Source: Bacteroidota bacterium (GTDB lineage: Bacteria > Bacteroidota > Bacteroidia > Flavobacteriales_F > PHOS-HE28). Taken from it: a DNA stretch of 34,341 nucleotides. Shown in pieces: positions 7,473 to 14,937 of the stretch. The position numbers and the translations under genes were made by a program. Every line of letters starts with the position of its first letter. Positions within the stretch are counted from its first letter, which is position 1. The notes below the pieces were generated by a model, which saw nothing but the letters and a program-made list of their open reading frames with translations, ran no database searches and was not told the origin of the DNA. Location of the stretch: contig JAFEAI010000144.1 of assembly GCA_018266475.1 (NCBI GenBank), positions 1-34,341 on the forward strand. Reading direction: 5' to 3'.

Positions 7473-9146
7473 ATGCGTATTCCCACTATACCCCTTGGCT
7501 TGTTGCCTTGCCTGCTGCTGCTCGCGTGCGGATCTCCGGAACAAGCACCGCCGGACGACAGCCTTGAGGTGGACAAGGCCGTGATGGACCAACGCGTGCG
7601 GCCGCAGATCTATGTGCCGGTAAAGCTCACCACGGACCTGGCACTGCTCAGTGATGCCGATAAACGGATGATCCCGCTGATGATCCGGGCGGCACAGGTG
7701 ATGGACACGCTCTTCTGGCTGGAAGCGTGGGGCGCGCCGGACAGCATTCCGCTCAAGCATCCTTCGCCGGAGCTGCGTGAATTTTTCCGCATGAATTACG
7801 GCCCATGGGACCGCCTGGCGGGTGACCAGCCCTTTGTCAACGGGATCGGAGAGAAGCCCAAGGGCGCGCGTTTTTACCCGGCGGACATGACCGCGGACGA
7901 GTTTGATGCATGGGCAGACAGCGCCAAGAAGAGCCATTACACCATGGTGCGCAGGGATGGAGAAGGAAAGCTGCAAGCGATCCCGTACAACCGCTATTTC
8001 GCCGCGCGGGTGGAACGGGCTGCACTGCAGTTGGAGCAGGCCGCGGCATTGGCAACGGATGCGGGCTTGGCCAAATACTTGGCCGCGCGCGCAGCGGCCT
8101 TGCGCACCGACGACTATCGGGCCAGCGACCTGGCCTGGATGGACATGCGCACCAATGTGCTTGACCTCATCATCGGGCCCATTGAAACTTATGAGGACCG
8201 CCTCTTCGGCTACAAGGCCTCCCACGAGGCGTATGTGGTGGTGAAGGACAAGCAGTGGACGCAGCGCTTGGAACGGTTCGCCAAGTTGCTCCCCGCCCTG
8301 CAGCGCGGCCTGCCGGTGCCCCCTGCGTACAAGAAGGAAATGCCCGGGAGCGACGGCCAACTGGGCGCTTACGACGTGCTCTACTATGCCGGCGCATGCA
8401 ATGCCGGGGGCAAGACCATCGCCGTGAACCTGCCCAACGACGAGGCCGTCCAGTTGAAAAAGGGCACGAGAAGGCTGCAATTGAAGAACGCAATGAAGGC
8501 CAAGTTCGACAAGATCCTCGTGCCCATCAGTGATGCACTAGTGGCGGACGGGCAGCGCAGCCACATCACCTTCGATGCCTTTTTCCAGAATGTGATGTTC
8601 CACGAGGTGGCCCATGGGCTGGGCATCAAGAACACCATCAATGGGCTGGGCACGGTGCGTGATGCCTTGCTGGACCAGGCCGCTGCCATGGAGGAGGGAA
8701 AGGCCGACATCCTCGGCTTGTACATGGTGGAGCAGTTGCGCCGGCAAGGCGAGATCAAGGAAGGCGACCTGATGGACAACTACGTCACCTTCCTGGCAGG
8801 CATCTTCCGCTCGGTGCGTTTCGGGGCCAGCTCCGCGCACGGAAAGGCCAACATGGTCCGCTTCAACTTCTTCCAACAGGCCGGCGCCTTCCAGCGGGAT
8901 GCCGTATCCGGAACCTACCGCGTGGATGCCGACCGCATGGGCCAAGCCGTAAAGGACCTCAGTGCCCGCATCCTGAAATTGCAAGGCGACGGCGACCTGG
9001 AGGGCGTGCAGGCCCTGATGCGCGACATGGGGGCCATCAGTCCCGAACTGCAAAGCGACCTGGATCGTTTGAAGAAGGCCGACATTCCCGTGGACGTGGT
9101 GTTTGAACAAGGCCTGGACGTACTGAACCTGCCCGCCACACCGTGA
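7473..9146 (+). CDS. M49-like zinc peptidase/hydrolase, lipoprotein
   Basis: The 557-aa protein has a lipoprotein signal, MRIPTIPLGLLPCLLLLACGS (lipid Cys19). It has a zinc motif H377-EVA-H381-G followed 27 residues on by MEEGKADILGL (Glu408). The arrangement matches the shorter DPP III-like (M49) family of Bacteroidota. Unlike true DPP III, which has HEXXXH (see the gene at 3528), this protein has the ordinary HEXXH spacing. Substrate specificity is therefore uncertain, and peptide hydrolysis is only inferred. It is expected to face the periplasm or surface. The start at 7473 gives the signal peptide, whereas a TTG two codons upstream does not improve it. The stop overlaps the start of the transglutaminase-like gene (GTGA), so they probably form one operon. 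Confidence 0.82.
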   Translation: MRIPTIPLGLLPCLLLLACGSPEQAPPDDSLEVDKAVMDQRVRPQIYVPVKLTTDLALLSDADKRMIPLMIRAAQVMDTLFWLEAWGAPDSIPLKHPSPELREFFRMNYGPWDRLAGDQPFVNGIGEKPKGARFYPADMTADEFDAWADSAKKSHYTMVRRDGEGKLQAIPYNRYFAARVERAALQLEQAAALATDAGLAKYLAARAAALRTDDYRASDLAWMDMRTNVLDLIIGPIETYEDRLFGYKASHEAYVVVKDKQWTQRLERFAKLLPALQRGLPVPPAYKKEMPGSDGQLGAYDVLYYAGACNAGGKTIAVNLPNDEAVQLKKGTRRLQLKNAMKAKFDKILVPISDALVADGQRSHITFDAFFQNVMFHEVAHGLGIKNTINGLGTVRDALLDQAAAMEEGKADILGLYMVEQLRRQGEIKEGDLMDNYVTFLAGIFRSVRFGASSAHGKANMVRFNFFQQAGAFQRDAVSGTYRVDADRMGQAVKDLSARILKLQGDGDLEGVQALMRDMGAISPELQSDLDRLKKADIPVDVVFEQGLDVLNLPATP

Positions 9147-10087
9147 GCCAGGCAAACCCGCGCATGCCCGCCAACGATACCGCAGGACGAACGCCAAACC
9201 GTTGGGACGGCCTGCTGCGTGCAGCCGTCAGGTTCGTGGTGGCCTTGGCCGTCTCCCTTCCCCTCTGCCTGCTGCTGTGGCCCCACCTTCCGTTGCTGAA
9301 GGTGCCTGCCGTGTGGGGCATGGGGCTGGATCGCCTGCTCCTCCTGCTGGTGGTGTTCGGCGTGCTGCTCTTCCTCCTCAAGCGCTACCCGCTGATCAGC
9401 TTTGGGGCGGTCATCCTGGCCTTGGGCACCGCCACGTACAGGAGCTTCCATGGCGACCATGACCTGCGGAGCCTGTTCAAGGATTACAGGTCCGCCCTTG
9501 CCGCGCTTGCCCAAACCACCGAGGCACTGCCGGATGCCAAGGAGCTGCGCCCCTTCAAGGGGGCTGCTGAACTGCGGACGGCCATGGACTACAAGGATCC
9601 GGCGGTGAGGACCTTCGCCGTCCGCGCCGCCACCACCTGGTTCACTGCGGAGGCCGAGGGCGACGATCGCACCCTGGTCCAGTCCTTCTCCATCTTCAAG
9701 GTGATCAACTCCGGCTGGATCTACGTCAGCGACCCCGCCGACACGGAGTACTTTGCATCGGCCAAGGAAAGCATCGGGCTACTGGCGGGCGATTGCGATG
9801 ACCATGCCGTGCTCATGGCCTCCTGCATAAAAGCCATCGGCGGCAAGGTGCGCTTAGTGCGCACTACCGGCCACATCTATCCGGAAATGTGCGTGGGCAA
9901 GGCCAAGGGCATGCAGCATGCCGCCAACCTCATCCGCAACGAACTCTTCCCCGAAGAGGCGCGCTATGCCGACCTGTACTACCACACCGATGCCAATGGC
10001 GACTGCTGGATCAACCTGGATTACACGCGGCACTACCCGGGCGGGCCGGTGATGAACGAGAAGATCGTCGGCATCCTGCACGTTTGA
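9143..10087 (+). CDS. Membrane-anchored transglutaminase-like protein
   Basis: This is a 314-aa protein if translation starts at GTG 9143, which overlaps the preceding stop. An ATG at 9164 would give 307 aa. Two or three hydrophobic segments lie between residues about 28 and 102 (VRFVVALAVSLPLCLLLW; LLLLLVVFGVLLFLL; LISFGAVILALG). The soluble C-terminal domain carries a transglutaminase/cysteine-protease triad: Cys218 in GDCDDHAVLMAS, His244 in TTGHIYPE and Asp293 in WINLDYT. Such domains are cysteine peptidases or amidases acting on proteins or peptides outside the membrane. Coupling to the M49-like gene suggests a joint envelope role, but the substrate is unknown. Confidence 0.8.
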   Translation: MSQANPRMPANDTAGRTPNRWDGLLRAAVRFVVALAVSLPLCLLLWPHLPLLKVPAVWGMGLDRLLLLLVVFGVLLFLLKRYPLISFGAVILALGTATYRSFHGDHDLRSLFKDYRSALAALAQTTEALPDAKELRPFKGAAELRTAMDYKDPAVRTFAVRAATTWFTAEAEGDDRTLVQSFSIFKVINSGWIYVSDPADTEYFASAKESIGLLAGDCDDHAVLMASCIKAIGGKVRLVRTTGHIYPEMCVGKAKGMQHAANLIRNELFPEEARYADLYYHTDANGDCWINLDYTRHYPGGPVMNEKIVGILHV

Positions 10088-10104
10088 GCCGGGGATGGCC
10101 TTCC

Positions 10105-10112
10105 TACATTTG
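10105..10112 (+). promoter_or_regulatory. -7 box (TACATTTG) with -33 TTTG, olsF-like gene
   Basis: TACATTTG lies 5 bases before the ATG at 10118. A TTTG at 10083-10086, 18 bases upstream, makes a plausible -33 element. The transcript would start at about the initiation codon. Confidence 0.65.
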
Positions 10113-10117
10113 GCGGG

Positions 10118-11872
10118 ATGTCCGAGGAGCGCAAACTGATGAACCCCGCCGAGCTGGCCAAGGCCAGCCACATGAAGCAGGGCGATCCACGCATTGCGCT
10201 GCTGGCTGAGGTAAGCGGCCTCAAACGGCTCGAGCGCTTCTACAACGAGATAGAGATGAAGCCCGGCGAGGATTTCATCAGCGCGCTCTTTGCCCACCTG
10301 GACCTGCGGTTGGAAGTGGATCCCGCCGACCTCGAACGCGTGCCCGCCTCGGGCGGCGTGGCCATTGTGGCCAACCACCCCTACGGCGCCATCGACGGGC
10401 TGGCCCTGCTGCACGTGCTGCGCCACCGGCGGCCCGACCTGAAGGTGATGGCCAATTTCATGCTGCAGCAACTGGAACCCCTCCGCGACCGCTTCATCGG
10501 GGTGAACCCCTTTGAGCAGCTTGCCGCGCGCAGCAGCTTCCAGGGCATGCGGCAGGCCGCGCAGCAATTGGCCGATGGCGGTGCCCTCGGCGTGTTCCCC
10601 GCAGGGGAGGTGAGCAGCTACCGCAAGGAGGTGGATGCCGTGGCCGATCCCCGGTGGAAGACGCCTGTGATCAAGTTGATCCGCCATGCCGGAGTGCCCG
10701 TGGTGCCGCTCTGGTTCGATGGCGCAAACAGCCTGGTGTTCCAGATCCTGGGCATGGTGCACCCAAGCCTGCGCACCTTGCAATTGCCGCGCGAAATGCT
10801 GCGGATGCACGGCAGAAGCGTGCGCCTGCGCATCGGGAATCCGCTTACGGACAAGGAACTTGCACGGTTCACCTCCATGGACGACCTCGCCCGCTTCCTG
10901 CGTGCCAAGACCTATTCCATCGGCAGCGGCGTCACCGTGAAGCGTGAACATTTCAAGCCGCTTCTCTTTCCGCGCAGGGCCAGGCCCGTGGTGGAGCCCA
11001 CGCCCGTGGAGGCATTGGAACACGACCTCGCCGGCCTGGCGGACAGAAAGCTGAACACACAGGCCGAGTTCGACCTCTACCTGGCGCCTAGCGGACGCAT
11101 GCCCAACATCCTCCGCGAGATCGGCCGCCTCCGGGAGGTCACCTTCCGCGCCGTGGAGGAAGGCACCAACAAGGCCATCGACCTCGATGAGTTCGACCAC
11201 TACTACGACCATCTTTTTGTGTGGGACAGGGAGAAACGCAGGCTGGCCGGGGCCTATCGCGTGGGCGACGGCCGCGTGATCATGGACCGCTACGGCAAGC
11301 GCGGGTTCTATCTCAGCACCTTGTTCAAGCTGGGCGGGCCCATGCGCCAAGTGCTGGCGAGCAGCTACGAGCTGGGCCGCTCCTTCGTGGTGGCCGACTA
11401 CCAGCGGCACCGCCTGCCCTTGTTCATGCTGTGGCGCGGCCTGCTGCTGCACGTTACCGCCAACCCCGACCACCGCTATCTGATCGGCCCGGTAAGCATC
11501 AGCGGAGCCTACAGCAAGTTCTCCCGAAGGCTCATCATCGAGTTCGTGGAAAAGCACCACTATGATGCGGAACTGGCCCGGCATGTGAAACCGCGCAACC
11601 GGTTCCACATCGGCATCGACAAGGCGGACGGCACGGCCCTGCTGGAAGCATCGGGCGAGGACATCAAGAAGCTGGACCAGGTGATCGCGGACGTGGAGGA
11701 AAGCGGGTCCACCGTGCCCGTGCTGCTGAAGCGCTACCTCTCGCTCAATGCAAAGATCGTGGGGTTCAACCGCGACCCGCACTTCAATGATGCGCTGGAC
11801 GGCTTGGTGGTGCTGGACCTTTCCAAGGTGCCCGCGTCCGTCATCGAGGGCTTGCGCAAGGGCATGGTCTAG
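10118..11872 (+). CDS. olsF: OlsF-like bifunctional aminolipid acyltransferase
   Basis: The 584-aa protein joins two acyltransferase domains. The N-terminal half is PlsC/OlsA-like, with the catalytic block NHPYGAIDG (His87, Asp93) and the glycerophosphate-type motif GVFPAGEVSSY. The C-terminal half (about 300-575) is a GNAT/OlsB-like N-acyltransferase containing the LSTLFKLGG...SSYELGRSFV region. This order matches OlsF, first described in Serratia and Flavobacterium. In OlsF the C-terminal part N-acylates ornithine to a lyso-lipid and the N-terminal part adds the second acyl chain, producing phosphate-free ornithine lipids. Glycine or serine lipids are alternatives, since Bacteroidota make several such aminolipids. 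The protein is cytosolic or membrane-peripheral. Its TAG stop overlaps the convergent WD40 gene's stop by 4 bp (11869-11872). Confidence 0.75.
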   Translation: MSEERKLMNPAELAKASHMKQGDPRIALLAEVSGLKRLERFYNEIEMKPGEDFISALFAHLDLRLEVDPADLERVPASGGVAIVANHPYGAIDGLALLHVLRHRRPDLKVMANFMLQQLEPLRDRFIGVNPFEQLAARSSFQGMRQAAQQLADGGALGVFPAGEVSSYRKEVDAVADPRWKTPVIKLIRHAGVPVVPLWFDGANSLVFQILGMVHPSLRTLQLPREMLRMHGRSVRLRIGNPLTDKELARFTSMDDLARFLRAKTYSIGSGVTVKREHFKPLLFPRRARPVVEPTPVEALEHDLAGLADRKLNTQAEFDLYLAPSGRMPNILREIGRLREVTFRAVEEGTNKAIDLDEFDHYYDHLFVWDREKRRLAGAYRVGDGRVIMDRYGKRGFYLSTLFKLGGPMRQVLASSYELGRSFVVADYQRHRLPLFMLWRGLLLHVTANPDHRYLIGPVSISGAYSKFSRRLIIEFVEKHHYDAELARHVKPRNRFHIGIDKADGTALLEASGEDIKKLDQVIADVEESGSTVPVLLKRYLSLNAKIVGFNRDPHFNDALDGLVVLDLSKVPASVIEGLRKGMV

Positions 11873-12792
11873 ACCACCGGTACCTCCCACGCCACCACGG
11901 CCTTGTCGTCGCTGGCGGTAAGCAAGGTGCCATTGTCCGTCCAGAGCAAGGCGTTCACCGAGTAGCCGTGGCCTCCATGGTTGCGGTCCAGCTTCCGTAA
12001 GGGATCGAAGGAGGAGGAGGCCCACAGCTTTGCCGTTTTGTCGCGCGAGGCCGAGGCCAGCCGGGTGCCGTCCAGGCTGAAGGCGATGGAATAGATGGCG
12101 TCCTTGTGGGCCGGGAAAGCATGCAGCGGTGAAAACGCTGTATCTGTTCGCCATAGCCGCAGGTGCCCGTCCTTGCCACCGCTCACCAGCACCGGTTTGT
12201 GCGGGTGCCAGGCTAAGCTGTTCGCGCCAAGGTCATGGCCGGAAAGCGTGAATTGCTCGTTCAGGTCGGTGCTGTCCAGGATGTGGATGCTGCCATCGCC
12301 GCAAGCCACCGCCAAATGCCGCCCACCCGGGCCCAAGGCCAGGCAGCGGAGCTTGGCATCGCTCAACGGAATGCTCCGCTGCAGGCTCAGGAGGCCGCCC
12401 TGCGCATGGGTCAGCCACACGGAAAGCATGCCGTCGCCGCCCGCAACGGCCAACCGCCCGTCGGGCAGGGTGGCCATGCTGAAGATGCCTTTTCGGTGGG
12501 CCCGTTCCAGCTGCAGCTCCGCATGTCCCTGCACATCCACCACGTGCAACCCGCCGTCCTCATCGCCGATGTACAAGGGATGGCTCGGTGAATGGTGCAA
12601 TGCGAAGATGGCGCGGCCGACCTTAGCGACCACAAGGCCGGTGCCGGGGCTGCCAAGGTTCCAGCGCACCACGGTGCCGTCGCCGCTTGCACTGAGAAAC
12701 TCCCCTTCCGCCCCGCCGCTGCACAAGGCATACACCGGGCCCTTGTGGCCGGTGAAACGGGTGGTGCCGGGGAAAACGGTTGCTGAAAGCAT
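11869..12792 (-). CDS. WD40-repeat beta-propeller protein
   Basis: The 307-aa protein consists almost wholly of WD40 repeats. Repeat cores such as FTGHKGPVYALC, FSASGDGTVVRWN-like, LSGHDLGANSLAWHPHKP, LVSGGKDGHLRLWR, FPAHKDAIYSIAFS, LASASRDKTAKLW and LLTASDDKAVVAWEV are evenly spaced. About seven repeats would make a single propeller, which would be a protein-binding scaffold. No signal peptide is seen when translation starts at the ATG at 12792, so it is likely cytosolic. That start follows a TACCTTGC promoter-like box by 3 bases. The open frame extends 35 codons further upstream but through the promoter. The gene is convergent with olsF, sharing 4 bp at the stops. The partner is unknown. 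Confidence 0.88.
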   Translation of the reverse strand: MLSATVFPGTTRFTGHKGPVYALCSGGAEGEFLSASGDGTVVRWNLGSPGTGLVVAKVGRAIFALHHSPSHPLYIGDEDGGLHVVDVQGHAELQLERAHRKGIFSMATLPDGRLAVAGGDGMLSVWLTHAQGGLLSLQRSIPLSDAKLRCLALGPGGRHLAVACGDGSIHILDSTDLNEQFTLSGHDLGANSLAWHPHKPVLVSGGKDGHLRLWRTDTAFSPLHAFPAHKDAIYSIAFSLDGTRLASASRDKTAKLWASSSFDPLRKLDRNHGGHGYSVNALLWTDNGTLLTASDDKAVVAWEVPVV

Positions 12793-12795
12793 GGT

Positions 12796-12803
12796 GCAAG
12801 GTA
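12796..12803 (-). promoter_or_regulatory. -7-like box (TACCTTGC) of the WD40 gene
   Basis: On the minus strand TACCTTGC is followed by ACC and the ATG at 12792. It is the shorter TAnCTTGC form that recurs before several genes here and again predicts an almost leaderless mRNA. Confidence 0.45.
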
Positions 12804-12860
12804 CCCGGTTCGGATTTCCAGGGACATGAGGAAAGGTACGCCGACGGTGCATCCTGGGGC

Positions 12861-12890
12861 AAAAGGAAAGGGCCGCCATTTCCGGCGGCC
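12861..12890 (-). terminator. Intrinsic terminator of the T9SS cargo gene
   Basis: Read on the minus strand, GGGCCGCC-GGAAAT-GGCGGCCC forms an 8-bp GC-rich stem (10 bp if the flanking AA/TT pairs form), followed by TTTCCTTT. It lies 24 bases past the stop of the gene ending at 12914 and upstream of the WD40 promoter. Confidence 0.75.
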
Positions 12891-12913
12891 CTTCCATGCG
12901 TTCATGGGGTTGC

Positions 12914-13774
12914 TCAAGCCTTGGTCACCTTGATGGTCTTCACCAGCCCGTTGGCCAAAGTGATGCGGAACACGTACACGCCTTCCGTGAGCGCGGACAT
13001 GTTGATCTTGTTGTCCTGTACGCTGATGCTGGCGGTTACTTCCTGGCCCACCACGTTGTATGCGGCCACGGACTTCAGGCGCTGGCTGGTGCGGATGTTC
13101 AGCACAGTGCTGGCCGGGTTGGGGTAGAATTCGAAATCGGCCGCAGCCAGCTCGCTTACGCCAACGGGGGCGCCGATGTGGACCGCATCAATGCCGATGA
13201 AGTTGGAGTCGGTGCCGGAAGGGCCGCCGTTCAACACATTGTAACGGAATGCAGCGCGGACGGGCACCGGCGTGGAACCCACACCTGCAATTGTCAGTGA
13301 GTACGGCGTCCAATCCTCGGGGTAGCTCAGGTTCATGCCGTCATTGATGGTGGTGATCAGCAGGGTGAATGAACCCACGCTGGTGCTGCCCGAGGGCAGC
13401 GTCATGTCGCCGAGGCTGGCGCGCACCTCCAGGCGGTCGTTCCATTGGGTGCCGGTGGATGTCCGGGTCCAGAAGGAGAACACATCGCCGTCCTGCACGT
13501 TCACCACGGGGGTAATGAGCCAGGTGCTGATGTCGCCTGCACCGGCGGTGCTGTTGTAGTTGGCGCCGATGTAGGCCGTGTCCGCCCCGTTGTACGCGGT
13601 AAATACCGTTGAAGGGCCCTGGAACCACGTGGTGGTGCCCACGGGGTTGCTCTGGTTGGTCATCACCCATCCGTTGGCCACCAGGCCGGCAACGTTGTCG
13701 AAGTTTTCGTTGAGCTGGGAGAAGCCCAGCAGGGGTGTCAATGCAAGAGCGGGAATGAGTACGTGTTTTTTCAT
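12914..13774 (-). CDS. Secreted protein with choice-of-anchor-J-like domain and T9SS sorting tail
   Basis: The 286-aa protein has a signal peptide, MKKHVLIPALALTPLLGFSQ. Residues about 21-195 (LNENFDNVAGLVANGW, then GTTTWFQG, DISTWLITPVVNV, FSFWTRT) look like the choice-of-anchor J / cleaved-adhesin jelly-roll domain of secreted Bacteroidota proteases and adhesins. The last 75 residues (DFEFYPNPASTVLNIRTSQRLKSV, then GVYVFRITLANGLVKTIKVTKA) form a type A T9SS C-terminal sorting domain. The protein is thus exported by Sec, moved across the outer membrane by the type IX system, and either attached or released. No catalytic domain is present, so it is probably an adhesin or carbohydrate-binding protein. 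It is monocistronic, with a terminator immediately downstream. Confidence 0.88.
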   Translation of the reverse strand: MKKHVLIPALALTPLLGFSQLNENFDNVAGLVANGWVMTNQSNPVGTTTWFQGPSTVFTAYNGADTAYIGANYNSTAGAGDISTWLITPVVNVQDGDVFSFWTRTSTGTQWNDRLEVRASLGDMTLPSGSTSVGSFTLLITTINDGMNLSYPEDWTPYSLTIAGVGSTPVPVRAAFRYNVLNGGPSGTDSNFIGIDAVHIGAPVGVSELAAADFEFYPNPASTVLNIRTSQRLKSVAAYNVVGQEVTASISVQDNKINMSALTEGVYVFRITLANGLVKTIKVTKA

Positions 13775-13841
13775 GTTGTCCTGGTTTTTATTTTGGTTGG
13801 TTTGTGATGGTTCGTGGTTTTGCCTGCAAATGCCGACGGGT

Positions 13842-13849
13842 GCAAGATA
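13842..13849 (-). promoter_or_regulatory. -7-like box (TATCTTGC) of the T9SS cargo gene
   Basis: TATCTTGC on the minus strand lies 67 bases before the ATG at 13774. The leader between them is AT-rich (ACCAAAATAAAAACCAGG), which favours ribosome access in Bacteroidota. Confidence 0.4.
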
Positions 13850-14022
13850 ATCACAGCCGCCGCATTTGCAAAACGGGCACGCTCCCTTGGTGCCCGGGCG
13901 CCCGTGGACCCCGGTTTCCGGAAATGCGGTTCCGCGGCCATTGAACAAACAGGGGAGCCGCCCATGTGATCCTGCCGGCCTGCACGGCAAAGTCCGCCAC
14001 CTTGCTGCACTGCTGCGGCCAT

Positions 14023-14030
14023 TATCTTGC
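14023..14030 (+). promoter_or_regulatory. -7-like box (TATCTTGC) of the ABC operon
   Basis: The same TATCTTGC form as the divergent T9SS promoter lies 19 bases before the ATG at 14050. Confidence 0.4.
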
Positions 14031-14049
14031 CGGGCGAAGCAACCCCATC

Positions 14050-14937
14050 ATGGAACTCCTCATTGAAAACCTGAGCAAGACGTATGGCAACGGCGTGCAG
14101 GCGCTGGACAACGTGAGCTTGCACATCCCCACGGGCATGTTCGGCCTGCTGGGCCCCAACGGCGCGGGCAAAAGCACGCTCATGCGCATCCTGGCCACGC
14201 TGCAGGAGGCGGATTCCGGAAGTGCCATGCTGGGCGATATCAATGTGCTGAGGGACAAGGACGCGGTGCGGCGCGTGCTGGGGTACCTGCCGCAAGAGTT
14301 AGGCGTGTATCCCAAGGTGGGCGCCTACGAAATGCTGGACCACATCGCCCTGCTGAAGGGGGTGACGGCCCGGGGCGAACGCAAGGACCTGGTGGAAGCC
14401 CTGCTGAAGCGGGTGAACCTGTGGGACCAGCGCAAGCGGCGGCTCAGCGGATTCAGCGGAGGGATGAAGCAGCGCTTCGGCATCGCCCAGTGCCTGATCG
14501 GGCAACCCAAGCTCATCATCGTGGACGAGCCGACAGCGGGCCTGGATCCCGGCGAGCGCAACCGCTTCTACAACCTGCTTACCGAGATCGGCGAGAACGT
14601 GGTGGTGATCCTCAGTACCCACATCGTGCAGGACGTGCGCGAGCTGTGCGGCAACATGGCCATCATCAACAAGGGAAGGCTGCTGTATGCCGGGCCGCCG
14701 GACACGGCCTTGCAGGAGTTGAAGGGAAAGGTCTGGGAGAAGACGATCGCGAAGGGCGAGCTGGAAGGGTATGCCGCAGGAGGGAAGTTGATCAGCCACC
14801 GCTTGTCGGCCGGGTCGCCGGTGATCCATCTGCTTGACAGTGCGGCGCCCGGCGAAGGCTTTCATGCCGTGGAACCCAGCCTGGAGGACGTGTTCTTCGG
14901 GGCCATCAACATCGGCAACGCCCAACCCGCAGCCTGA
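14050..14937 (+). CDS. ABC transporter ATP-binding protein
   Basis: The 295-aa nucleotide-binding subunit has Walker A GPNGAGKST (residues 35-43), signature LSGFSGGMKQR (132-142), Walker B LIIVDEP (155-161) and the switch His in STHIVQD. The C-terminal 75 residues form the extra domain of the DrrA/CcmA-type exporter ATPases. It powers the permease encoded directly downstream: the TGA at 14935-14937 overlaps the next ATG, so the two are translationally coupled. Translation from 14050 (MELLIENLSKTYGNG) is the standard start. The open frame to 13966 adds 28 residues lacking homology and lies over the promoter. Confidence 0.93.
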   Translation: MELLIENLSKTYGNGVQALDNVSLHIPTGMFGLLGPNGAGKSTLMRILATLQEADSGSAMLGDINVLRDKDAVRRVLGYLPQELGVYPKVGAYEMLDHIALLKGVTARGERKDLVEALLKRVNLWDQRKRRLSGFSGGMKQRFGIAQCLIGQPKLIIVDEPTAGLDPGERNRFYNLLTEIGENVVVILSTHIVQDVRELCGNMAIINKGRLLYAGPPDTALQELKGKVWEKTIAKGELEGYAAGGKLISHRLSAGSPVIHLLDSAAPGEGFHAVEPSLEDVFFGAINIGNAQPAA

